Source: a bacterium (GTDB lineage Bacteria; UBP15; UBA6099; DSWB01). From it: a DNA stretch of 10,830 bases. The stretch is from assembly GCA_020061125.1 (NCBI GenBank), contig JAGUYV010000038.1:1-10830 (forward strand), in the 5' to 3' direction. This document shows positions 1-5,692 of the stretch, piece by piece (position 1 is the first letter of the stretch; every line of letters starts with the position of its first letter). Made by a program: the position numbers and the translations under genes. The notes under the pieces were generated by a model that was given only the letters and a program-made list of their open reading frames with translations, was not told where the DNA came from and searched no databases.

Positions 1-1
1 G

Positions 2-394
2 CAGCCCAAGCTTAGCGCGTCTCTGGCGCAGCTTTTCGGACCGGACGGCCCCGACGCCCTGTTCGAGTGCTCGGGCACGGCCCCGGCCACGCAGCAGGCC
101 ATCGCCATGGCCCCGCGCGGCGCGAGCATCGCCCTTGTGGGCATGTGCTCCGCGAGCGTCAGCATCATCCCCATGAGCCTGTTCCAGCGACAGATCGCCA
201 TCATCGGCTCGTTCGGCAACACCCAGACCGAGTGCATCGAGTGCATGGATCTCATGGCCGGCGGCGATATCCCGTCGCGCGAACTCATCACCAAGCGCAT
301 CGCCCTTGAGCAGGTTCCCGCGGAATTCGAGCTTCAGCTCACAAGCAAAACCGATATCAAAGTACAGACGCAGATGTTCGAGGAAACCAATTAG
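2..394 (+). CDS. Zinc-type medium-chain alcohol/polyol dehydrogenase, C-terminal part (5' end outside window)
   Basis: The frame is open from the window edge to TAG at 392-394, so the start and the catalytic zinc domain are missing. What remains (about 130 residues) fits the end of the Rossmann domain and the C-terminal tail of the MDR superfamily. It contains ALFECSGTAPATQQAI, then a hydrophobic strand ending in VG (IALVGMCSAS), then a RQIAIIGSFGN segment. The tail has the usual ITKRIALEQVPAEFEL helix and ends IKVQTQM. That pattern is typical of NAD(P)-dependent threonine, sorbitol or alcohol dehydrogenases; the substrate cannot be told from this part. It converges with the lipoprotein gene, whose stop lies 35 bases away. 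Confidence 0.85.
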   Translation, partial: QPKLSASLAQLFGPDGPDALFECSGTAPATQQAIAMAPRGASIALVGMCSASVSIIPMSLFQRQIAIIGSFGNTQTECIECMDLMAGGDIPSRELITKRIALEQVPAEFELQLTSKTDIKVQTQMFEETN

Positions 395-404
395 CAACGA
401 AGAT

Positions 405-431
405 AAAGGGCGGCAACCGCGGGCTTTGTTT
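405..431. terminator. Candidate weak bidirectional terminator between convergent genes
   Basis: AAAG (405-408) can pair with CTTT (424-427) around an inner GCGG-CAA-CCGC hairpin (410-420), with a small asymmetric internal loop. On + it is followed by GTTT. It sits exactly between two convergent stop codons. The stem is imperfect and the T-run short, so this is tentative. Confidence 0.35.
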
Positions 432-858
432 ACTTCTCCCCGGCTTCGCCCACAAACGGTTCGAGCCGTGGTTTGAGCGTTTCCCACTGCGCGGCGATGC
501 CTGCAAATGCGCCGGGGTGCTCATCGTATCCGAATCCGCCCAGTTGCGCATATAAATCCCCAAGCTCGATCACGAGTTTGTGCAGTTCCGCGCCCTGGCG
601 CGCGCTGGAATACCGGGGTTTCTGCTCCGCCAGCGCCTTCATGAACGCGTCCAGCGCTTCGGACAGCTCATCCGCAAAACCCATGTCCGCAGCCTCGCCG
701 CTTGCTGCAATCTGCATGAGGCTGTCAACCTTCTGATAGGCTTGCACCACAGCGGGATCGGGCGGAACCTGTTTTCTGAAAATGCACGACGGGCATGTCA
801 GAGCAACCATGAGCAAAAGCAAAGCGCGGAATGCAGATCCGGGATAAAGGGTCTTCAT
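430..858 (-). CDS. Small putative lipoprotein, function unknown
   Basis: The protein has 142 residues from the chosen start. An upstream in-frame ATG at 867 would add three residues, but it has GAAAG immediately before it. That GAAAG sits about 9 bases before the ATG at 858, a normal ribosome-site distance. The N-terminus has a short basic region, a hydrophobic stretch (ALLLLMVALT) and then PSC followed by a charged mature part. This is lipobox-like, although -3 is Cys, so lipidation is likely rather than certain. The mature part is helical and rich in Ala, Glu and Leu, with no catalytic motif that I recognise (for example VVQAYQKVDSLMQIAASGEA). The gene starts 20 bases after the ZIP transporter stop on the same strand, so the two are probably co-transcribed. 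It might be a periplasmic partner of that transporter, but this is only context. Confidence 0.72.
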   Translation of the reverse strand: MKTLYPGSAFRALLLLMVALTCPSCIFRKQVPPDPAVVQAYQKVDSLMQIAASGEAADMGFADELSEALDAFMKALAEQKPRYSSARQGAELHKLVIELGDLYAQLGGFGYDEHPGAFAGIAAQWETLKPRLEPFVGEAGEK

Positions 859-878
859 GGAAATCATCTTTCGGCAAT

Positions 879-2183
879 TTACGCCATGGCGCGGAACATG
901 AGCGCGGACAGGAACCCGAACACGGTCAGGATGCCCACCAGCCAGCCGCCGTGCTCATAAGCTTCGGGCAGCATGGTCTGCGCGATCATCGCCAGCATGG
1001 CGCCCGCGGCCAGGCCCTCGACAACCGCGTGCAAATGGTGCGGCACGGCATGGAATGTGACATTGCCGATGAGCGCTCCAATGCCTGTCAGGATGCACAG
1101 CGACATCCACATCCAGAAAATCTTGCCTGTGGAATGCCCCTGCTTTTTCATCATGGCGCCGCTGGACATGGCCTCGGGCAGGTTGGCGAAGAACAGGCCG
1201 CCGATGAGCGCGGGACTCACGGCCTTGCCGATCATGCTCGCGCCGATGACCAGGGACTCGGGAATGCCGTCCAGAAAGATGCCGAGCCACATGGACAGGG
1301 CTGCGTTGCCGCCGCCTTCTTTGTGCATGACTTCGGACATCTCGGCAGCGGACGGGCGCACATCTTCTTCGTGAATGTTTTTGATGGCGATGCTTTTCCA
1401 CTCTTGCGCGTCCATCAAGCCCATGGCCTGATTGCCCGCCCTGCGCTCGCCGGCCAGTTTGGTCACGGCATCGCGCAGCCGCGGCAGGGACGCTGTCAGG
1501 GCGGAGAAATCCTGGGCGTGGATTTCCCAGACCATGGTGTCCTCGAGGCATTCCACGGTAGCCGAGCGCGGCTCGTTCCATAGAAGCGCCATTTCGCCGA
1601 AAGTTTGCCCGTCCTCGAGTTCGGATATGGTTTTCTGATCGCCGCCCGTGTCCGCGGTCTGCACGCGCACCCGGCCGTTTTCGATGATGTACAGGGAGGT
1701 GGCGGGATCGCCCTGGCGGAAGACGATGTCCCCGGTCTTGAAGAACCGCTCAACGATGCTGGGCACGATGTGGTGCATGTCCTCGGGCGGCAGGGCGCGC
1801 AGGATGTCCACCTGGCTCAATTTGCTTAGCAGCGCCTGCATCTTCTCGCGCTTGTGCTTTTTGATGTGAGCGACCAGGGTCGAGGCTTTGCGCAGATAGC
1901 CGCCGCTGTTTTCCAGCGCGGCGTTGAGTCCCACGAAGACCAGGCCCCCGAGCACGCAGCCGATGCTTATGGGCCAGAAGCCTTGATGTACGAACGCAGG
2001 CTCGATTAGCTCGAGGGTGAGGGCGGACAGCAGGTTGCCCGCGCCGAACGCCATGAGCGCCGCCACGATGCGCGCCGACGGCTTGAGCCAGATGCCCAGC
2101 ATGGAGCCGAGCGGCAGGGACACCGCGGTGAACGCCCCGAACCAGAACGCCATCATATACGGCCTTGTCAGAAATTCCAGCAT
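879..2183 (-). CDS. ZIP-family metal transporter with inserted cyclic-nucleotide-binding domain
   Basis: The protein has 434 residues; the start is chosen because AAGGAG lies 7-8 bases upstream of ATG 2183 and the membrane protein begins right there. Three hydrophobic segments (about 9-30, 37-60 and 70-90) are followed by a complete cNMP-binding domain (about 120-245) and then five more (about 295-317, 322-345, 355-376, 384-403, 412-432). That is the eight-helix ZIP plan with the regulatory domain in the TM3-TM4 loop, which is cytosolic in ZIP proteins. ZIP signature helices are TM4 DGIPESLVIG (305-314) and TM5 ANLPEAMSSG (333-342). The canonical TM4 His-Asn is replaced by Asp305-Gly306. A His cluster lies at 378-385. 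The cNMP domain has GDIVFRQGDPATSLYIIENG (151-170) and an intact phosphate-binding cassette FGEMALLWNEPRSATV (195-210), with Glu197 and Arg206 in the ligand-contact positions known from PKA and CRP. Metal specificity and transport direction are unknown. It is divergent from the MBL-cNMP gene. Confidence 0.9.
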   Translation of the reverse strand: MLEFLTRPYMMAFWFGAFTAVSLPLGSMLGIWLKPSARIVAALMAFGAGNLLSALTLELIEPAFVHQGFWPISIGCVLGGLVFVGLNAALENSGGYLRKASTLVAHIKKHKREKMQALLSKLSQVDILRALPPEDMHHIVPSIVERFFKTGDIVFRQGDPATSLYIIENGRVRVQTADTGGDQKTISELEDGQTFGEMALLWNEPRSATVECLEDTMVWEIHAQDFSALTASLPRLRDAVTKLAGERRAGNQAMGLMDAQEWKSIAIKNIHEEDVRPSAAEMSEVMHKEGGGNAALSMWLGIFLDGIPESLVIGASMIGKAVSPALIGGLFFANLPEAMSSGAMMKKQGHSTGKIFWMWMSLCILTGIGALIGNVTFHAVPHHLHAVVEGLAAGAMLAMIAQTMLPEAYEHGGWLVGILTVFGFLSALMFRAMA

Positions 2184-2211
2184 AATATGCTCCTTGATAA
2201 AAATCAGATCA

Positions 2212-2251
2212 GGCCCGCGGCGGCCGCATCCGCGCATCCGCTTCGCGGGCC
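2212..2251 (-). repeat. GC-rich hairpin in the 5' leader of the ZIP transporter mRNA
   Basis: GGCCCGCG (2212-2219) and CGCGGGCC (2244-2251) form a perfect 8-bp inverted repeat with 24 bases between. The loop, read on the minus strand, contains GGATGCG twice. On the transcript the hairpin is followed by TGATCTGATTTTT and then the AAGGAG ribosome site. It could be an attenuator-like or stabilising leader structure. The T-run is about 8 bases from the stem, which is far for a classical terminator. Confidence 0.5.
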
Positions 2252-2302
2252 ATGCAAGCAGCTTGGAACCAATAATTGTCTTATGCGTGTCATCGGATAG
2301 GG

Positions 2303-2331
2303 ATTGTATTTTGTTTTTTCAAACAATGCAA
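2303..2331 (-). promoter_or_regulatory. Candidate sigma-70 promoter for the ZIP transporter gene
   Basis: On the minus strand TTGCAT (2331-2326) is separated by 17 bases from TACAAT (2308-2303). The -10 matches the consensus at 5 of 6 positions and the -35 at only 3. The spacer is almost exactly filled by the inverted repeat TTGTTT-N4-AAACAA, a typical placement for a repressor site. This would give a leader of about 110 bases that contains the GC-rich hairpin. Confidence 0.4.
2311..2326. promoter_or_regulatory. Inverted repeat TTGTTT-N4-AAACAA, candidate operator
   Basis: This is a perfect 6-bp inverted repeat with a 4-base centre (TTTC), lying in the spacer of the minus-strand promoter candidate. 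Its dimensions fit a dimeric helix-turn-helix protein of CRP/FNR or Rex type, though it matches none of those consensus sites exactly. The half-site TGTTT/AAACA recurs at 2368-2394 and 2407-2420. Confidence 0.4.
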
Positions 2332-2367
2332 CGCAAATTTTATTGCAGGCGCCGTGCGCAAACCCGG

Positions 2368-2394
2368 CATGTTTGCACTTTTGGGTGAAACATG
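2368..2394. repeat. Inverted repeat CATGTTT-N13-AAACATG overlapping the MBL gene promoter
   Basis: CATGTTT (2368-2374) and AAACATG (2388-2394) are perfect inverted copies. Adding CAC/GTG with one bulged G gives a 10-bp hairpin. It overlaps the -35, spacer and first base of the -10 of the plus-strand promoter candidate, so a bound protein would block it. Confidence 0.4.
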
Positions 2395-2399
2395 ATAAT
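2372..2399 (+). promoter_or_regulatory. Candidate sigma-70 promoter for the MBL-cNMP gene
   Basis: TTTGCA (2372-2377, 4 of 6) and GATAAT (2394-2399, 5 of 6) are separated by 16 bases in the AT-rich part of the intergenic region. The leader to ATG 2493 would be about 87 bases. A further short inverted repeat, ATGTT-TATC-AACAT (2407-2420), lies just past the expected transcription start. Confidence 0.4.
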
Positions 2400-2406
2400 T
2401 ATGGAA

Positions 2407-2420
2407 ATGTTTATCAACAT
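2407..2420. promoter_or_regulatory. Inverted repeat ATGTT-N4-AACAT, candidate operator
   Basis: This is a perfect 5-bp inverted repeat with a 4-base centre (TATC), at about +1 to +14 of the predicted plus-strand transcript. It shares the TGTT/AACA core with the two repeats upstream. Confidence 0.35.
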
Positions 2421-2492
2421 GGCCGTGCTGTAGCTGTACATCACAATCCTTTCCGGGCATCCGGCCCGTCATGCTGCGCCAGAGGTGGGTTC

Positions 2493-4688
2493 ATGCGAAA
2501 AATCACGGTTTCCACGGGCATTTACTGGGTCGAGATACCCGGCGCCGGGCTGCGCATCCTGTGCGGGTGCCCCGCGGATGCGGTCAAGCACCTCATGCGC
2601 CGCGGCCTCATTGTGACCATGGAGAAAAACGGCGTCACCTATGAGAGCGGCCCCAACGCCATTCTTCTCTCGGATGTGCCCCTTCAGAATGAGCGCTTCT
2701 CCAACCTGGGCGAGTTCCCGGTGCTGCAGATGTTGTACCGTCAGGGCATGATCCTGCCGGGGCATCCCAACAACACCGGCGCGCGGCCCATGCTCATCGG
2801 CGCTCGAGACCAGGTCGAGGCCCAGTCCCAGTACATTTTCCGCGGCAACTACGGGCTTGCGGACATCGCGGAACTCGAGGCCGCGGGCGAGAGTCCCGAA
2901 TCCGCCCGCGAGATGATGCGCCTCAAGCTCCGGTTTGCGTTCAACAAAATCAAGGCCACGGACGAATTGCTGGACATGCGCGTGGTGGGAGATGAATCCG
3001 TGGAACTCGCGCCCGGCGCATTCGTTCGCCGCAAGGCGCTGAACATTTACGAGTTCATGCACAATGACGAGCGCGTGACCGTGGACCTCAACCTGGCGCC
3101 GGGACAGGACTACGATCCTCCCTACAACCTCGGGTTCCATGAATTGCGGCGCGATTATTTCAGCGTGGTGCACAGCGGCGAGGGAGACGGCTGGGACCTG
3201 AACCGCCCGTGCATGGGCAGCATCATCACCTTCCAGGGCAAGATTTTCCTGATTGACGCAGGCCCGAACCTGGTGCACAGCCTCACCGCGCTCGGCATCA
3301 GCGTGAACGAAATCGAGGGCGTGTTCCACACCCACGCGCATGATGATCATTTCAACGGCATGACCGTGCTGCTGCGTGCGGACCACCGCATCAAGTATTA
3401 CGCTACCCCCTTGGTGCGCGCGTCCGTGGAAAAAAAGCTCTCCGCCCTGCTCCACATGAAACAGGGCGCATTCGACCGTTACTTCGAGGTGCATGAACTT
3501 ACTGAAGGACAATGGAACGATGTGGACGGCCTCGAGGTCTTGCCCGCCAATTCCCCGCACCCGGTCGAGACCACCATCATGTTCTTCCGCGCCCTGTGGG
3601 AGGACGGTTTCAAAACTTACGCGCACATGGCCGACATCGCCGCATTCGATGTGCTCAAAAAAATGATCACGGACGACCCGGCCGCCAGCGGCGTCTCGCA
3701 GGAATATTTCGACGCTGTGCGCGCTCTCTACCTCACACCCGTGGATCTCAAGAAAATTGACTGCGGCGGCGGCCTCATCCACGGCAAGCCCGAGGATTTC
3801 GCCGCCGACGGATCCGGCAAAATCATCATCAGCCACTCGGCTCTGCCATTCAAGGATTCACAGCTCGAGATCGGCGCCACCGCGTCCTTCGGCGCGGCCG
3901 ACATTCTCATTCGCGCGGATCAGGATTACACCAAGCCCGCGGCTTTCAGCCACCTGCGCGAGTATTTTCCCGCCGTGCCCCTGCATGAACTGCGCATGCT
4001 CCTGAACTGTCCCACGGCCGTGTTCAACCCCGGCTCGATCCTGGTCAAGCGCGGCGAGCACAACGGCAACATTTACTTCGTGCTGTCCGGGGTCATGGAC
4101 CTCATCCTGTCGTCCGCGGGCATCCACAACCGGTTGAGCGTCGGTTCCATGGCCGGAGAACTGTCCGGGGTCATGGACACGGAATCGCGCGGCACTTATG
4201 TGGCCCGAAGCGTGGTGCGCGCCATCTCCATCCCCAGCGGCCTGTACCGCGCATTTCTCGAACGCAACGGACTCATGGACGATCTCAAGGGCAGCCTGTC
4301 CATGCGCCGTTATCTGCAGAGCACCTGGCTGTTCGGCGAAATGCTCGGCTGCCCCCTCAAGAGCCGCATCGTGAAAAGCTCCACGCCTTTTTCCGCGCAT
4401 CCCGGCGAGCGCTTCCATAGCAAGGGCGGCGACGAGCTGTTCCTTATACGCGAGGGCGAGGCCGAGGTGGTGTGCGACGATGTGTCCGTAAGCAAAATCG
4501 GCCCCTCGGAATTCTTCGGCGCGGAACATATTCTGTTCGGCGAAGAGAGACGCATGCACGCCCGCGCCATCACCGCAGTCCAGGGGTTCCGCATCCCGGC
4601 CAGCGCCCTCGAAGGCATTCCCATTGTGCACTGGAAACTGCTCGAAACCTATGAAAAACGATTGCGCGGCGCGCATCTGCCCGAATAA
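2493..4688 (+). CDS. Metallo-beta-lactamase-fold hydrolase with two C-terminal cNMP-binding domains; possible cyclic-nucleotide phosphodiesterase
   Basis: The protein has 731 residues and starts at ATG 2493, preceded by GAGGTG at about 5 bases. The open frame runs on upstream to 2304, but without ribosome site or conserved look. Residues 1-165 form an N-terminal region (GIYWVEIPGAGLRILCGCPA) that I associate with a little-studied family named as cAMP/cGMP-dependent phosphodiesterases; this is from memory and unverified. Residues about 220-480 are the MBL domain: THAHDDH (280-286, giving His281, His283, Asp285, His286), then His356, Asp381 and His448 as the further metal ligands. Two CRP-like domains follow. 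In the first (about 500-600), Glu556 and Arg566 lie in a phosphate-binding-cassette position. In the second (about 620-715) the cassette is altered (FFGAEHILFGEERR). No signal peptide is seen, so it is cytosolic. It is divergent from the cNMP-ZIP gene and 21 bases from the SMP-30-like gene downstream. Hydrolysis of cyclic nucleotides is inference. Confidence 0.85.
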   Translation: MRKITVSTGIYWVEIPGAGLRILCGCPADAVKHLMRRGLIVTMEKNGVTYESGPNAILLSDVPLQNERFSNLGEFPVLQMLYRQGMILPGHPNNTGARPMLIGARDQVEAQSQYIFRGNYGLADIAELEAAGESPESAREMMRLKLRFAFNKIKATDELLDMRVVGDESVELAPGAFVRRKALNIYEFMHNDERVTVDLNLAPGQDYDPPYNLGFHELRRDYFSVVHSGEGDGWDLNRPCMGSIITFQGKIFLIDAGPNLVHSLTALGISVNEIEGVFHTHAHDDHFNGMTVLLRADHRIKYYATPLVRASVEKKLSALLHMKQGAFDRYFEVHELTEGQWNDVDGLEVLPANSPHPVETTIMFFRALWEDGFKTYAHMADIAAFDVLKKMITDDPAASGVSQEYFDAVRALYLTPVDLKKIDCGGGLIHGKPEDFAADGSGKIIISHSALPFKDSQLEIGATASFGAADILIRADQDYTKPAAFSHLREYFPAVPLHELRMLLNCPTAVFNPGSILVKRGEHNGNIYFVLSGVMDLILSSAGIHNRLSVGSMAGELSGVMDTESRGTYVARSVVRAISIPSGLYRAFLERNGLMDDLKGSLSMRRYLQSTWLFGEMLGCPLKSRIVKSSTPFSAHPGERFHSKGGDELFLIREGEAEVVCDDVSVSKIGPSEFFGAEHILFGEERRMHARAITAVQGFRIPASALEGIPIVHWKLLETYEKRLRGAHLPE

Positions 4689-4709
4689 ACGCCGCGCCGG
4701 AGACCGCCC

Positions 4710-5528
4710 ATGATGACGCGAATTCTTGTTGTGTGCCTGCTGCTCGCGGCCGCGCTGCCCGCGAGCGCAGCGGAACTCAAACCCGAGCTGCTTTTCGAAG
4801 ACAAACTCGAAAAGACCGAGGGCATCGCCGCCTGTCCCAACGGCCGTTTGTTCGTGTCCGAAAACGAACGCGGAACCGTTTACGAAATCCTCGGGGACGG
4901 CGGCCTGTCGCTGGTGGCGGACGGGCTTGCGCGCCCCGCGGGCATGGCCTGCGCCCCGGACAACACGCTCTTCGTGCTGCTCTACGCCAGTGGCAAGGCG
5001 GTTTCGCTCACATTCACGGAAAACGGCGCGGTTCAGAAAACCGTTTCCGAAAAGCTCACCACGCCCAATGCCGCGGTCGCGGCCTCGGACGGAACCCTTT
5101 TCGTTTCCGAAACCGACAACGGCCGCGTGGTCGTTCTGGGCAGGGACGGCTCTATCGAGGAGCTTGCGGGCGGCATCCCCTACGCCAACGGACTGGCTCT
5201 GAACGAAGACGAAACCATACTTTTTGTGAATTCCACGACGGGCGGCAAAACGCTTGCGGTTCCCCTGACAGGCGAGCACAGGAGCAAGAAAAAAACCGTG
5301 GCCAAGGGCATCCAGATGGCCGACGGCATCGTGCGCGCGCCGGACGGAACCCTTTATGTCGCCTCGTATGCAAAAGGGGAAATTGCGGCCGTGGATGCGG
5401 ACGGTCAGGTGGCCGTCGCGGCCTCGGGCCTGGTGTCCCCGGCCTCGCCCGCGATCTGGAACGGCGCGCTCTATGTCACCAGCCTCAACGGCAAAGGCGT
5501 TTACAGAATTCCGCTCGGCGCGGATTGA
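4710..5528 (+). CDS. Secreted SMP-30/gluconolactonase-like six-bladed beta-propeller
   Basis: The protein has 272 residues. The start is ATG 4710 with GGAG about 8 bases upstream; ATG 4713 is an equal alternative. A Sec signal peptide is clear: basic start, ILVVCLLLAAALP, then ASA before a likely cut at 20/21. The mature part is six repeats of about 40 residues, each with a Gly-containing turn and a Leu-Phe/Tyr-Val strand. Their cores are NGRLFVSENERG, DNTLFVLLYASG, DGTLFVSETDNG, DETILFVNSTTGG, DGTLYVASYAKG and NGALYVTSLNG. PYANGLALNEDE is the typical SMP-30/strictosidine-synthase-like element. Members hydrolyse lactones or bind sugars and use a divalent metal, but the substrate cannot be read here. 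It lies 21 bases after the MBL-cNMP gene and is probably in its operon. Confidence 0.85.
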   Translation: MMTRILVVCLLLAAALPASAAELKPELLFEDKLEKTEGIAACPNGRLFVSENERGTVYEILGDGGLSLVADGLARPAGMACAPDNTLFVLLYASGKAVSLTFTENGAVQKTVSEKLTTPNAAVAASDGTLFVSETDNGRVVVLGRDGSIEELAGGIPYANGLALNEDETILFVNSTTGGKTLAVPLTGEHRSKKKTVAKGIQMADGIVRAPDGTLYVASYAKGEIAAVDADGQVAVAASGLVSPASPAIWNGALYVTSLNGKGVYRIPLGAD

Positions 5529-5535
5529 CGCGCGC

Positions 5536-5564
5536 TTCACGCAGCGCGGCTTTCGTGTTATACT
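5536..5564 (+). promoter_or_regulatory. Candidate promoter (distal) for the YycJ-like gene
   Basis: TTCACG (5536-5541), a 17-base spacer, then TATACT (5559-5564, 5 of 6) with TG one base before it, an extended -10. It begins just past the stop codon of the SMP-30-like gene. Confidence 0.4.
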
Positions 5565-5645
5565 GTCGCCGTCGCACACGACTCGCAAGGCTCCCCGGGA
5601 GCTGTTTCAATCAGGGACGGAAAAACGGACTCGCTCGCGGCCGGT

Positions 5646-5654
5646 TGTTATAAT
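5646..5654 (+). promoter_or_regulatory. Candidate extended -10 promoter (proximal) for the YycJ-like gene
   Basis: TGTTATAAT is a perfect TATAAT with the extended TGn. No good -35 lies 16-18 bases upstream, which extended -10 promoters tolerate. A start near 5661 would give a leader of about 32 bases. Confidence 0.45.
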
Positions 5655-5692
5655 GGCCTATACGGCGCGCGCGCCGGGAAAGTTCGTCTGCC

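Larger units (their letters stand above)
2184..2492. other. Divergent intergenic region of the cNMP/metal gene pair
   Basis: These 309 bases hold no convincing gene. The half next to the ZIP gene is GC-rich and forms a long hairpin (2212-2251). The middle (about 2295-2420) is AT-rich and carries candidate promoters in both directions. It also carries three inverted repeats that share TGTTT/AAACA half-sites. The last part (2421-2492) leads to the ribosome site of the MBL gene and shows nothing further that I can name. Confidence 0.7.

Noticed and set aside
2430-2445. Possible CRP site around TGTACATCACA
   Set aside because: The right half TCACA is good, but the left half (GTAGC at the proper distance) does not match TGTGA.
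2304-2492. Extension of the MBL protein upstream of ATG 2493
   Set aside because: It crosses the AT-rich promoter region, no ribosome site precedes 2304, and the family-like sequence begins at 2493.
2469-3836. Long open frame on the minus strand opposite the MBL gene (455 codons), and a similar one at 3858-5588
   Set aside because: Antisense shadows of GC-rich codon use. The translations are low-complexity and rich in His, Gly, Arg and Val, lack domain motifs, and lie opposite genes with full domain signatures.
5530-5556. CGCGC/GCGCG hairpin followed by CTTTCGT as terminator of the SMP-30-like gene
   Set aside because: Short stem with a large loop and only three T; not better than chance in GC-rich DNA.
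5525-5564. TTGACG as -35 for TATACT upstream of the YycJ-like gene
   Set aside because: The spacer would be 28 bases. TTCACG at 17 bases fits better.
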